DNA of 64,000 nucleotides from NCBI GenBank assembly GCA_031553495.1, contig JAVBLN010000037.1, forward strand, positions 6,313-70,312. The letters are read 5' to 3'. The position numbers were made by a program, and so were the translations under genes. Positions within the stretch are counted from its first letter, which is position 1, and each line of letters starts with the position of its first letter. The DNA is from Pinibacter sp031553495. GTDB lineage: Bacteria > Bacteroidota > Bacteroidia > Chitinophagales > Chitinophagaceae. The notes under the pieces were generated by a model. That model saw only the letters and a program-made list of their open reading frames with translations, was not told where the DNA came from and made no database searches. Of this stretch, positions 50,438 through 59,686 are shown piece after piece.

Positions 50438-52465
50438 ATGATGAAAAAATTTGTATTAGTTGTTTTTTTACTACAAACGGTTTTTTGTGTAATGGGACAG
50501 GATCCTGGGCAAACGCCCGGCACGGCATTTCCTGTATGCGGCACCAGCGTGTTTGAGCAAAAGCAAGTACCACAATATGTATCGCATAATTTAATTGTCC
50601 CCGGCTGTTCGGGAACTGGCACTGCAAACTACCAGGATTTAAATCCGTTTTGGTATAAGTTCACCTGCTTTAAAGGTGGCACCCTGGCTTTTAAAATAAG
50701 GCCCAAAAACATGAGTGATGATTACGACTGGCAATTGTATGATATTACAGGACGCGATCCGGATGATGTTTTTACCACCAACGCAACCACTGCATCAAGC
50801 TTGATCCAGGTAGCTAACTGGTGTGCTACACCGGGAGAAACCGGTGCCTCATCAAGCGGAACAAATAAAATAGAATGCGCTTCAATACCTGAACAAGGTA
50901 TAAACGCTTTTTCTCCAATGCCTACATTAATTGAAGGGCACACATATATTTTACTTGTAAGTCATTATACATCTACAAATCAAAGCGGTTATGATCTTTC
51001 TTTTACTGGCGGCACCGCAGTTATAACAGATACTACGCAGCCTGCTTTAAAAAGCATGCGTACCAATTGCGCTTATGACGAATTGCATATTAAGCTCAAT
51101 AAAAAAATGTCCTGTAGTTCGCTGGCTGCAAATGGAAGCGATTTTATACTGAATACATCTCTTGCAAAAATTGTGAGCGCTGCAGGAGTTGGTTGTAACG
51201 GCGGCTTTGATATGGATTCGCTGATATTGAAACTAGATATACCTTTGCCTGTCGGTTCCTATACTGTTAGCACGAAAAACGGAACAGACGGAAATACTTT
51301 GCTCGACTTTTGTCAAACTCCCATTCCAGAAGGCAACAGCTTAAGCTTTACCGTAAGACCTAAAGAGCCGACACCCATGGATAGCCTGGTACCTCCAAAA
51401 TGTGCTCCGCAAACATTAAGTATCGTCTTTGATAAGGGTATAAAATGTAGTTCCATTGCCAGCGATTTCAGCGACTTTAAAATAACGGGTAATTACCCCG
51501 TAACCATACAATCTGTTAATACCAATTGCGATGCAAATGGCAACACAAGACAAATAGACATTGTTTTATCAAAGCCCTTGCAACAGGAAAGCGACTTTCA
51601 ACTCATATTAAAACGGGGAACCGACAACAATACCATAATTGATGAGTGTAATGAAATTACACCACCAGACACATTGTACTTCTCTGTAAAAGATACAGTG
51701 AGTGCACAGTTCACTTATAATATCAACTATGGTTGCGAACAAGATGTTATAGACTTCTATCATCCCGGCAATAATGGCATCGATGCATGGAATTGGATGC
51801 TGGATGAAAAACAACACAGCACACTGCAAAATCCTCAGGGTGTATATAAAGTGTTTAACGAAAAAAACATTCAATGCATTGTAAGTAACGGATTTTGCAG
51901 TGACACGACATCTCAGAAAATTTTACTGGATAATTACCTGAGTGTTGATTTTGATGTGCCGCCGGACAATTGTCCGCTTGAAGATATTCTGTTTACAGAT
52001 AAATCTATTGGTAAAAACATTACACGGCACTGGTCGTTTGGCGATAATGCAATTTCCATTGACACGAATCCGGTACACGTTTACAAGCGAGCGCCACAAA
52101 CATCTGATTATAGTGTGCGCTATACCGTTACAGACGAATACGGCTGCTCCAAATCTGTTGAGAAAAAAATAAAAGTATATGTGAGTTGTATTATTGATAT
52201 ACCCAACGCCTTCACCCCTAATAATGACGGAGTAAATGATATACTATATCCATTAAATGCAGTGAAAGCCATCAATCTGAACTTTAAAGTATTTAACCGT
52301 TGGGGACAACAATTATTTTCCACCAACAACTGGAAACACGGCTGGGATGGCACTTTTGCGGGGCAACTGCAATCGCCCGGCATGTATGTATGGATGCTTT
52401 CCTATGAGGATAGAGATAGTAAGAAACATTTTTTCAAAAAAGGTGTTGTGATGCTACTTAGGTAG
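50438..52465 (+). CDS. Secreted protein with PKD domain and type B T9SS C-terminal domain
   Basis: A 675-residue exported protein (signal peptide about 1-20, ending VMGQ). It has several beta-sandwich regions: residues about 25-190 with repeated Cys, two similar modules at about 195-300 and 305-420 (both have the pattern CSSxAxxxSDF and end in FxVxxKE/D), and PKD-like repeats (about 425-590, HWSFGDNA). The C-terminal 85 residues are the gliding-motility-type (type B) sorting signal: PNAFTPNNDGVNDILYP, FKVFNRWGQQLF, WDGTFAGQ, SPGMYVWMLSY. It should be exported by the type IX system to the cell surface. Function of the body is unknown. Confidence 0.87.
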   Translation: MMKKFVLVVFLLQTVFCVMGQDPGQTPGTAFPVCGTSVFEQKQVPQYVSHNLIVPGCSGTGTANYQDLNPFWYKFTCFKGGTLAFKIRPKNMSDDYDWQLYDITGRDPDDVFTTNATTASSLIQVANWCATPGETGASSSGTNKIECASIPEQGINAFSPMPTLIEGHTYILLVSHYTSTNQSGYDLSFTGGTAVITDTTQPALKSMRTNCAYDELHIKLNKKMSCSSLAANGSDFILNTSLAKIVSAAGVGCNGGFDMDSLILKLDIPLPVGSYTVSTKNGTDGNTLLDFCQTPIPEGNSLSFTVRPKEPTPMDSLVPPKCAPQTLSIVFDKGIKCSSIASDFSDFKITGNYPVTIQSVNTNCDANGNTRQIDIVLSKPLQQESDFQLILKRGTDNNTIIDECNEITPPDTLYFSVKDTVSAQFTYNINYGCEQDVIDFYHPGNNGIDAWNWMLDEKQHSTLQNPQGVYKVFNEKNIQCIVSNGFCSDTTSQKILLDNYLSVDFDVPPDNCPLEDILFTDKSIGKNITRHWSFGDNAISIDTNPVHVYKRAPQTSDYSVRYTVTDEYGCSKSVEKKIKVYVSCIIDIPNAFTPNNDGVNDILYPLNAVKAINLNFKVFNRWGQQLFSTNNWKHGWDGTFAGQLQSPGMYVWMLSYEDRDSKKHFFKKGVVMLLR

Positions 52466-52558
52466 ATATCATCGCAAAATAAACCGCTGTTTCAGTCGAT
52501 AGTAAAAATTTGTTTTTCCAAATTCATGCAGTGAAATATGTTTTGATTTTTTTTGGAT

Positions 52559-52626
52559 GTCAACAGTTGAGCCCTGATTGAGCTTTGGTTGCGACGCTCC
52601 GTTCAGCGATAGAATATCTATTGAAC
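52559..52626 (+). repeat. Dispersed intergenic repeat, copy 22a (type C)
   Basis: CAACAGTTGAGCCCTGATTG left arm, core GTTGCGACGC, right arm AGAATATCTATTGAAC, after a T-run. The core centre is A instead of T, with the GCG/CGC dyad kept. Confidence 0.72.
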
Positions 52627-52672
52627 AAATCTAATTTCATAACTGCATAATGGGATGGCCACAGCCAAAAGT

Positions 52673-52740
52673 TGCCATGAAATACTACAGATGAAGTGAT
52701 TGCGACGCAACGATGATGCCATGAAATACCATAGCCGGTA
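52673..52740 (-). repeat. Dispersed intergenic repeat, copy 22b (type B)
   Basis: Minus-strand copy nearly identical to copy 16, inverted relative to copy 22a in the same 305-base gap between convergent genes. Confidence 0.78.
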
Positions 52741-52770
52741 TAATAATTCCCAGCAGCGAAACACATTAGC

Positions 52771-53478
52771 TTAATGGCACATAATCGCATCTTTGGGAGC
52801 ATCAGCCATTACAGGGCTTATATAAGGAATGCCGAGGTTAAGTCCGCGTAAAATAAGCAGAATAGCAATAAATGCCATAAAGACGGGCAGTAATTGCTTT
52901 ATTTTGTTTCTTACAGATAACCCGATAAACGATCCTGCATATCGTAATGCTATCAGTGCAGGCAGCGTGCCCAAACCAAACATGCCCATAAGCAATGCTC
53001 CATTTAAGGTACTGTTGGTACCAAGTGCCAGCGCAACCGCCATATACACCATTCCACAGGGTAGCAAACCGTTTCCCAGGCCCAGCAGGAAAAAGCTTTT
53101 TACTGAAGGGTTTTTAAATTGCCTGGCCATAAACATATTTAGATGTTTATGAAAAATTTGTATAAACGCGGGAGCTTTAGGAGTTTTTGAGATGAAATGT
53201 TGCAAAACAAACAACAGTATAATACTACCGCTTATTATTGACAACCATTGCTGCAAACCGGCAAGATAAATACGACGGCCAAGCAGGCCAAATACAAGCC
53301 CCATGCAAACATAAATACTTATGCGCCCTGTATGATAGAGCAATATGGAAATCAGGCGCTTTGAAGGATGTAAATAATGTACAGGCAACGCTAAAGCCAA
53401 AGGACCACACATGCCAATGCAATGAAAACTACTAAGCAATCCAAAAACGAAACCCGATATGATAACCTGCCACGCCAT
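52771..53478 (-). CDS. TauE/SafE-like membrane protein of the cbb3 oxidase cluster
   Basis: A 235-residue membrane protein with six hydrophobic segments. The N-terminal HCIGMCGP (residues 19-26) is the HCxGMCGP motif of cytochrome oxidase-linked TauE/SafE-like proteins and resembles a metal-binding site; LGLGNGLLPCGMVY gives a second Cys in the middle. A role in copper handling for oxidase assembly has been proposed for relatives but is not shown here. Its start overlaps the stop of ccoH by one base, so it is the last gene of the cco operon. A sulphite exporter role, the common database label, is doubtful. Confidence 0.78.
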   Translation of the reverse strand: MAWQVIISGFVFGLLSSFHCIGMCGPLALALPVHYLHPSKRLISILLYHTGRISIYVCMGLVFGLLGRRIYLAGLQQWLSIISGSIILLFVLQHFISKTPKAPAFIQIFHKHLNMFMARQFKNPSVKSFFLLGLGNGLLPCGMVYMAVALALGTNSTLNGALLMGMFGLGTLPALIALRYAGSFIGLSVRNKIKQLLPVFMAFIAILLILRGLNLGIPYISPVMADAPKDAIMCH

Positions 53479-53915
53479 TATTGAATCATCAATGGTTGCT
53501 CATTGTAATACTTGTTATTTGCGGCTTCCCAGGATATTTTAACTGTATAATTGCCCGAATGCAACATTTTTTTATCAATAACCTGCTGTGAAGAATCATT
53601 AACCTGAAGTTCTATTTTTTTATCTTTCTGAGCATCTGCGGGAGCATAAAACCAAATAAGACCTTCAATTTTCTTCCCGTTCATTTCATGTGGCAGTTGA
53701 ATTACCAGGTTGTCTTCCTTTTGAGAAATATTTACTTTCCCGGTTAAGGCTGCCACATTATTGCGACCATCAATCACATCCTGGTAGGCAAGTTCATCCT
53801 TGTAATAATCTTTGGAAACAAGGTCTACCTGGGTTTGAGTACATCTGTATACCAGGTAAAAAATAAAAATCGCGAACGCTACAAATACCACTAAGATTTT
53901 ATTTCCCCAGTTCAT
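53478..53915 (-). CDS. ccoH: FixH/CcoH family oxidase assembly protein
   Basis: A 145-residue protein with one N-terminal membrane anchor (residues 7-24) and a periplasmic beta-rich domain. YRCTQTQVDLVSKDYYKDELAYQ carries the conserved FixH segment near residues 23-45, and the middle FYAPADAQKDKKIEL and end YTVKISWEA match family strands. FixH assists cbb3 oxidase assembly, probably with the copper ATPase CcoI. It lies between ccoG (86 bases upstream) and the TauE/SafE-like gene (overlapping). Confidence 0.85.
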   Translation of the reverse strand: MNWGNKILVVFVAFAIFIFYLVYRCTQTQVDLVSKDYYKDELAYQDVIDGRNNVAALTGKVNISQKEDNLVIQLPHEMNGKKIEGLIWFYAPADAQKDKKIELQVNDSSQQVIDKKMLHSGNYTVKISWEAANNKYYNEQPLMIQ

Positions 53916-54001
53916 CGCTATCTTTTTAAAAAATTCAAAAATAATATCTACAACATGCTCTTCATAGCAAAGCTAAAATCATTTAACAATTAAAAATTGT
54001 T

Positions 54002-55429
54002 TTAATTATTAGGATAACCAAAGAAATGAGTGCTGATTTCGTCTATTTTCTTTTCTCCATTATACAACCCGACTTTCACAACAGTTGTCCGTTTCCTGAT
54101 TATCGATCTTGGAAGCACAATAAAGAATGATCCTTCACCTTGCCCTTCCTTCGTAATGTTCAACTGATTGGCGCCTACCACTTCCAGTCGTCCGGGAGTT
54201 CCTTCCAGTTTCAAAGTGAGCGGAATATTTTTTGTCGTCTTATTTACAACAGTAATATTGTAAAGATTCGAAAGGGTATCTGTACCTCTTTCCTGTGCCA
54301 ACATTCCAGGAGCACGAAGAATGGTAGCTCCTATATCCTTCCGGGTAAGCATTAATGCGGTTAGCAATATTAATAAAAAGCTCAAAAGAAGCGTGTACAG
54401 CTTCATTCTTATGGTGTACTTAAGCTTCTCTCCATTTTCAATACCATTTTCAGAAGCATACCGTATCAGGCCTTTTTGCCGCCCGGTTTTTTCCATTATG
54501 GCATCACAAGCATCAATACATGCAGTACAACCAACACATTCCATTTGCAATCCATTCCGAATATCAATACCTGTCGGACATACTTTCACACATTGAAAAC
54601 AATCTATGCAATCACCCAAATCCGCATTCGCTTTTTTGCTGAACTTTCCACGGGGTTCTCCCCTTTTATAATCGTAAGCGACTATCATTGAGTTCCGGTC
54701 AAGCAAAACACTTTGCAACCGTCCGTATGGGCACACTACAGTACAGGCCTGTTCCCGGAAAAATGCGTACACAGCATAAAAAACAGCCGAAAAGATCATG
54801 ATTGACATTAACCCTACTATATGCTCGCTCACAGGCTCTGTAATTATTTTATACAGCTCCTTCATGCCAATAATGTAAGAAAGAAAGAAGTTGGCTATTA
54901 TAAAAGAAAGAATATAAAATACTATGTGCTTAATAATTCTTTTACTGATTTTTCTGGCAGTCCAACCTTCTTTTGTCAATAAACGCTGGTCACCGGCTGA
55001 TCCATCAATAAAGTATTCAATTTTCCGGAACACCATCTCCATAAAAATAGTTTGCGGACATACCCACCCACAAAACAATCTTCCGAAAGACGCAGTAAAT
55101 AGTATAATGAAAATTACGAAAGTAACCATTGTAAGCCCCAGGATAAAAAAGTCCTGTGGCCAAAATATCTTTCCAAACAGAATAAATTTCGCATTTGGAA
55201 TATTGAAAAGAAAGATAGGATTGCCTTTTACATGAACAAAAGGCAATCCTAAAAAAAGTAAGAAGAAAACCAAACTAATGAGGGTTCTTGCGTTATAATA
55301 TTTTCCTTTTGGTTTTTGGGCGAAAATCCATTTCCTTTTTCCTTTACTATCCACGGTAGCTATCCTGTCGCGAAAGGATACCTCACCCTCTATATTATCC
55401 TTTTCTGAATCTGATTTAAAATTTGCCAT
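54002..55429 (-). CDS. ccoG: Cytochrome c oxidase accessory protein CcoG (FixG/RdxA)
   Basis: A 475-residue membrane ferredoxin-type protein needed for cbb3 oxidase copper insertion. Membrane segments at about 50-70, 90-112, 165-185, 205-225 and 340-357. It has GWVCPQTIFMEMVFRKIE with a Cys-Pro (residue about 128) and EQACTVVCPYGRLQ. The two [4Fe-4S] clusters lie in DCIDCFQCVKVCP and CVGCTACIDACD (about residues 260-300). The C-terminal periplasmic domain (about 370-475) is an Ig-like fold. Length and order match CcoG. It is 48 bases downstream of ccoP in the same operon. Confidence 0.93.
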   Translation of the reverse strand: MANFKSDSEKDNIEGEVSFRDRIATVDSKGKRKWIFAQKPKGKYYNARTLISLVFFLLFLGLPFVHVKGNPIFLFNIPNAKFILFGKIFWPQDFFILGLTMVTFVIFIILFTASFGRLFCGWVCPQTIFMEMVFRKIEYFIDGSAGDQRLLTKEGWTARKISKRIIKHIVFYILSFIIANFFLSYIIGMKELYKIITEPVSEHIVGLMSIMIFSAVFYAVYAFFREQACTVVCPYGRLQSVLLDRNSMIVAYDYKRGEPRGKFSKKANADLGDCIDCFQCVKVCPTGIDIRNGLQMECVGCTACIDACDAIMEKTGRQKGLIRYASENGIENGEKLKYTIRMKLYTLLLSFLLILLTALMLTRKDIGATILRAPGMLAQERGTDTLSNLYNITVVNKTTKNIPLTLKLEGTPGRLEVVGANQLNITKEGQGEGSFFIVLPRSIIRKRTTVVKVGLYNGEKKIDEISTHFFGYPNN

Positions 55430-55477
55430 GATAGTTAGAATATTTTCGCCACTTAGTTAAACCATGCCGGAAGCGAA

Positions 55478-56686
55478 TTACTTCGCCGCTGTTGTATCTG
55501 TTGTAGCTGCCGGTGCTGCTGTACTATCTTCCTTATACAATTCTCCTTCCGGAGCTTTTGCATTCGCAGGCTTAGTGCCATGAATCGATTTTATATAACT
55601 CGCCAATTGCGCTATTTGCAATGGAGAATACGACTCCTGCCAGCTCTGCATACCTTTTCCGGCAACACCGTATTTAATGGTTTTGAAAACATCATTAACC
55701 TTACCTCCATGTAACCAATAATCATCAGTTAGATTAGGTGCAATTACTGTACCTTCCCCATGTTCACCATGACAAGCTTTACAAACAGTGGTGAATATGG
55801 TCTTTCCGGCATCCAAATCTTTTGCATCTGTCAATAACTTAACAGTATTCTCATCGATAAGGTTTCCGGCTTTTTTCAAATATTCAGCCTTTTGTTCTTC
55901 ACCTTTTTTCATAGCCATTTCAAATTCCTGCGCACTGGATGGCCCTCTGTGAGATACATGGTAATACCATAAGTAAACACCGGCAAAAAGAATTGTGAAA
56001 TAAAAACCATATAACCACCAGGGCGGAAGACGGTTATCCAGTTCACGAATACCATCATATTCATGATCCAATTCCAGTTCTTTTTCTTCTTCAATTGGCC
56101 TGAAACTGTTGAACCTTTCCCACCAGTTAAGCTGTTTTGGCACAGCTACTGTAACAGATCCTCCTTCCACTCCCGCCACAACTTGCGTTGCACTCTTATT
56201 TTCTAAAGTTAAAAGAACCTTGAGGTTATATAATAACGCGATTATTACAATGGCTTCCGCTATTATTACCGCTATCATCAGGTAAAAAGCCAAAGGGTTC
56301 AACCCGGCAATATTGGTAGCAGCTTTTGCAGTTTCTGCCACTGCCGAATCTGCAGCACCGCCTTGAGCCAATGCCGTTCCGCTACTTAGCACCAGCAACG
56401 AAAAAGTTGCTATAACTACACAAATTGCTGTTGCAGTTTTGTTCAAAAACCTGTTACGATAAGTTTTCATACTAATCCTTACCACACGGGCAAGCACCAA
56501 TATGATGAATAATAACAATGCCATTATACTTAGCAATATAATTGCAAGAGGATTGTTCACCGACGATTCCTTCGGAGGGCCTTCTGCACCCAATGCGAAA
56601 ACATTGCCGGGAAGACATGCAATCAGACAAAATAAAATCGTCAATAATTTATAAATGTGGTTTGACTTCTTTTTTAAGTGTAACAT
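55478..56686 (-). CDS. ccoP: cbb3 oxidase subunit CcoP, single-haem form
   Basis: The c-type cytochrome subunit that feeds electrons to the oxidase. The 402-residue protein begins with a signal-like segment (residues 13-31), then membrane segments near 47-66, 84-105 and 132-152, the CcoP N-terminal motif DNRLPPWWLYGFYFTILFA near residue 220, and one haem site CKACHGEHG near residue 300. Canonical CcoP carries two CxxCH sites; only one is here. The N-terminal region is longer than in proteobacteria. The Ala/Thr/Lys-rich tail is low complexity. It follows ccoQ by 18 bases. Confidence 0.88.
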   Translation of the reverse strand: MLHLKKKSNHIYKLLTILFCLIACLPGNVFALGAEGPPKESSVNNPLAIILLSIMALLLFIILVLARVVRISMKTYRNRFLNKTATAICVVIATFSLLVLSSGTALAQGGAADSAVAETAKAATNIAGLNPLAFYLMIAVIIAEAIVIIALLYNLKVLLTLENKSATQVVAGVEGGSVTVAVPKQLNWWERFNSFRPIEEEKELELDHEYDGIRELDNRLPPWWLYGFYFTILFAGVYLWYYHVSHRGPSSAQEFEMAMKKGEEQKAEYLKKAGNLIDENTVKLLTDAKDLDAGKTIFTTVCKACHGEHGEGTVIAPNLTDDYWLHGGKVNDVFKTIKYGVAGKGMQSWQESYSPLQIAQLASYIKSIHGTKPANAKAPEGELYKEDSTAAPAATTDTTAAK

Positions 56687-56704
56687 AAATATTACTGTTT
56701 ACAG

Positions 56705-56872
56705 TTATTGCTTATTATCCAGGGGAATGTTACTTACATCCTCAATCAATTTTTTATCAGCTCTTATCACTATCCATATCACCAGCAGGAAAAACAAACC
56801 AAATAAAAGAAACGATGCCAGTGGATAGATACTTATTCCGCTTATTCTCTCCAGATAGTTGATAAATTTCAT
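56705..56872 (-). CDS. ccoQ: Small cbb3 oxidase subunit, CcoQ-like
   Basis: A 55-residue frame found between ccoNO and ccoP on the same strand. It starts MKFINYLERISGISIY, has one membrane helix (PLASFLLFGLFFLLVIWIVI, residues 17-36) and a charged tail RADKKLIEDVSN, ending in Gln. Size, single helix and position match CcoQ/FixQ. It is short and has little sequence signature, so the call rests on context. Gaps to neighbours are 15 and 18 bases, consistent with an operon. Confidence 0.72.
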   Translation of the reverse strand: MKFINYLERISGISIYPLASFLLFGLFFLLVIWIVIRADKKLIEDVSNIPLDNKQ

Positions 56873-56887
56873 TAATACTTTTATTTT

Positions 56888-59026
56888 TTACTTGGAAGCT
56901 GTGGTTTCAGTTTTAGGAGCGTTTTTTATATCCTTGCCGATCCTTTGCAAATAGGCAATCAACGCTACTATTTCATCAGTACTTCCAACTTCTATCTTAC
57001 TTGTTTTCAATGTCAACTTAATTCCTTCAGCCTGCCTCATAAGATCATTATTCGCTTTTGCCGCATATCCGTCTTCATAAGGCACACCTAATGTTACCAT
57101 AGCATTGATCATCTTAGGCGTTATGGAAGTATCGATTTTATTATCAAACAACCATGGATAAGCAGGCATTATCGATCCTTCAGACATACTACGCGGATCA
57201 AGCATGTGATTATAGTGCCAGCTATCGGAATTTTTTCCTCCCTCCCTGGCCAAATCCGGCCCGGTACGCTTACTTCCCCACTGGAATGGGTGATCATACA
57301 CAAACTCACCGGCTTTAGAATATTCACCATACCTGATCACTTCATCTCTGAATGGACGAACCATTTGCGAATGACACAAATAACAGCCTTCTCTTATGTA
57401 AATATCACGGCCGTGCAGCTCGAGCGGTGTGTAAGGTTTTACACTTGTGATAGTCGGGATATTACTCTTTATAAGGAATGTTGGCATGAACTCGATAATA
57501 CCGCCAATAGCAACTACAACAAAACTTACTATCAGCATTTGGAAAGGACGTCTTTCCAGTATGCGGTGCCAGTATTCTTTACCATGAGAAGTTTCAACTA
57601 TTTTGGCTAAAGGCGCAGCCTCTGCAGCTTCATTTGCCACAAAACTACCCTTCGCGATGGTTTTCACCAGGTTATATACCATCATTATAGCGCCCACCAG
57701 GAACAAAGCTCCACCAAGGCTCCGGGTGATATATAATGGGATAATGTTCTTAACCGTTACAAGAAATTGGAATTTCACTTGTCCTTCCGGTGTAAGGTTT
57801 TTCCACATAATGCTTTGCTCAAATCCAGCCCAGTACATAGGAATCACATAGAGTACAATTCCTATGGTTCCTATCCAGAAGTGATTGGTAGCCAGTTTTT
57901 TTGAATACAAACCGGTATTCCACATTTTTGGTACTATCCAGTACAATACCGCGAATGTGAGGAAACCGTTCCATCCCAACGCGCCAACGTGTACGTGGGC
58001 AATAGTCCAGTCAGTAAAGTGTGAAATGGCATTTACACTTTTTATTGAAAGCATTGGGCCTTCAAAGGTGGACATACCATAACAAGTTATGGCTACTACC
58101 AGGAATTTTAACACAGGATCTTCTTTCACTTTATCCCAGGCTCCACGCAATGTAAACAATCCATTAAGCATACCGCCCCAGCTTGGCGCAATCAGCATTA
58201 TTGAGAAAACCGTACCCAAAGACTGAGCCCAGTCGGGCAAAGCCGTGTAAAGCAAATGGTGCGGACCGGCCCATATGTAAATGAAAATAAGCGCCCAGAA
58301 GTGAACGATTGATAAACGATAAGAGTAAATAGGCCGGTTAGCAGCTTTGGGTAGAAAATAATACATCAGTCCCAAATAAGGCGTGGTTAGAAAAAATGCA
58401 ACGGCATTGTGCCCATACCACCATTGCACCAATGCATCCTGAACGCCTGCATACCAGCTATAGCTTTTAAGAAATGAAATAGGCAATTCGAACGAGTTAA
58501 CGATATGAAGCATCGCCACGGTAATCCATGTGCCAATATAAAACCAGATGGCGACATATAAGTGCCTTTCCCTTCTTTTTACAATAGTGCCGAACATGTT
58601 AATTCCAAACACTACCCAAATCAAGGTAATAGCAATATCAAGCGGCCATTCCAGTTCCGCATATTCTTTGCCTGTTGTGTACCCTGCCCATAAGGTTAAA
58701 GCGCCAAAAACAATAATTAATTGCCAACCCCAAAAATGAATTTTGCTTAACAGATCACTGAACATTCGCGCTTTACATAAACGCTGCAGTGAATAATAAG
58801 CACCCATAAAAATACCGTTGCCCACAAAGGCGAAGATTACGGCATTTGTGTGAACCGGCCGCATGCGACCAAATGTTGTAGGGGCAAATCCAAGATTTAT
58901 TGGCGGATAATAAATTGCTATGGCAATCCATAAGCCGGCAAGCATACCAACAATACCCCACAAAATAGTTGCATAAGCAAACCATTTTACGGTTTTGTTG
59001 TCATAATAAAACTTCTCTATCTGCAT
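56888..59026 (-). CDS. ccoNO: cbb3-type cytochrome c oxidase, fused CcoN-CcoO subunit
   Basis: A 712-residue membrane protein fusing the catalytic CcoN and the c-type CcoO subunits. Residues 1-480 have about twelve membrane segments and the haem-copper ligands: RPVHTNAVIFAF (haem b His), WYGHNAVAFFLT with the copper ligand His near residue 215, GPHHLLYT, and HFTDWTIAHVHVGALGWN (haem ligands near residue 340). After a segment near 495-515 the CcoO part follows, with the haem c site CYLCHSQMVRPF near residue 555 and the axial Met in GSIMPAYPWL. The fusion is typical of Bacteroidota. It reduces O2 with high affinity and pumps protons. Confidence 0.95.
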   Translation of the reverse strand: MQIEKFYYDNKTVKWFAYATILWGIVGMLAGLWIAIAIYYPPINLGFAPTTFGRMRPVHTNAVIFAFVGNGIFMGAYYSLQRLCKARMFSDLLSKIHFWGWQLIIVFGALTLWAGYTTGKEYAELEWPLDIAITLIWVVFGINMFGTIVKRRERHLYVAIWFYIGTWITVAMLHIVNSFELPISFLKSYSWYAGVQDALVQWWYGHNAVAFFLTTPYLGLMYYFLPKAANRPIYSYRLSIVHFWALIFIYIWAGPHHLLYTALPDWAQSLGTVFSIMLIAPSWGGMLNGLFTLRGAWDKVKEDPVLKFLVVAITCYGMSTFEGPMLSIKSVNAISHFTDWTIAHVHVGALGWNGFLTFAVLYWIVPKMWNTGLYSKKLATNHFWIGTIGIVLYVIPMYWAGFEQSIMWKNLTPEGQVKFQFLVTVKNIIPLYITRSLGGALFLVGAIMMVYNLVKTIAKGSFVANEAAEAAPLAKIVETSHGKEYWHRILERRPFQMLIVSFVVVAIGGIIEFMPTFLIKSNIPTITSVKPYTPLELHGRDIYIREGCYLCHSQMVRPFRDEVIRYGEYSKAGEFVYDHPFQWGSKRTGPDLAREGGKNSDSWHYNHMLDPRSMSEGSIMPAYPWLFDNKIDTSITPKMINAMVTLGVPYEDGYAAKANNDLMRQAEGIKLTLKTSKIEVGSTDEIVALIAYLQRIGKDIKNAPKTETTASK

Positions 59027-59090
59027 ATGTATGGTTTATTGTTTCGTGAGGGACAGTTAACAATTATCAGTTAGTTAGTTTATTTATTTG

Positions 59091-59249
59091 TTATTTTTTT
59101 TCATTTTGGGATTTCTCATCAAATAAGATTCGAACCGATGAACCAAACTCATCATCATATTGGCCGCTTTTTATATTCCAGATAAAAGCTGCTAAAAATA
59201 TTGCTGCGACTGAAATGCTTGCCACCAATAGCACAACGATTACGCTCAT
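59091..59249 (-). CDS. ccoS: cbb3 oxidase maturation protein CcoS
   Basis: A 52-residue protein starting MSVIVVLLVASISVAAIF, with one membrane helix and the conserved segment AFIWNIKSGQYDD followed by SSVRILFDE. This matches the small CcoS family needed for cofactor insertion into CcoN. The ATG at 59249 is chosen; an open frame upstream extends to 59333 but has no family sequence. It is the first gene of the ccoS-ccoNO-ccoQ-ccoP-ccoG-ccoH run, and an FNR-like site lies about 70 bases upstream. Confidence 0.9.
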   Translation of the reverse strand: MSVIVVLLVASISVAAIFLAAFIWNIKSGQYDDEFGSSVRILFDEKSQNEKK

Positions 59250-59319
59250 AGTTACATTTATATCTTGTAAAAGTATTTTTAACAAATTGGCATCACTATG
59301 ACAGTAGTCAATCAAAAAA

Positions 59320-59333
59320 GTGATTTTTATCAA
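59320..59333 (-). promoter_or_regulatory. FNR/CRP-like binding site upstream of the cco operon
   Basis: On the minus strand TTGATAAAAATCAC matches the FNR consensus TTGAT-N4-ATCAA at nine of ten fixed positions. It lies about 70 bases upstream of the ccoS ATG, in the expected range for an activator site. The obvious candidate regulator in the window is the CRP-type protein at 62390. Confidence 0.55.
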
Positions 59334-59456
59334 AAAATGACAAAAAAATGAAAAAACTCTCTAAAATTCAGGCTGTTCCAAATCATTGAATTATTGAATT
59401 ATTGGATGAAGACAATACAGCCGCCCGAAACAAATTTTGCGGCTGACATTTTTAGC

Positions 59457-59526
59457 TGGTGATCAGAATTACTACAGTTGAAGTGAGTGACACAACCGGT
59501 GCCTAATCAGGGCTCTACGGCTGGTC
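59457..59526 (-). repeat. Dispersed intergenic repeat, copy 23 (type C)
   Basis: Minus strand: GTAGAGCCCTGATTAGGC left arm, core GTTGTGTCACTCACTTC, right arm GTAGTAATTCTGATC. TCCCATAAAAAAA follows on the plus strand. It lies between ccoI and ccoS. Confidence 0.76.
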
Positions 59527-59686
59527 CCATAAAAAAACAGGAATTATAGTATGCAAAATTTTGGTTGAGATTTCAAATTGATCACAGTATTATTAAGCTG
59601 CTTTTATGGTACGAACGGCAGTTTTTATCAAGGTATTTGTTATTTTATTTTGGTCTTGATGAATACCGCAGTTAATTATTGTTATA

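Noticed and set aside
52771..53478. Sulphite exporter function for the TauE/SafE-like protein
   Set aside because: The HCxGMCGP motif and place in the cco operon point to oxidase assembly; there is no sulphur metabolism gene nearby.
59120..59150. GATTCGAACC sequence resembling a tRNA T-arm
   Set aside because: It lies inside the ccoS reading frame (segment SSVRILFDE), and no acceptor or anticodon stem can be formed around it.
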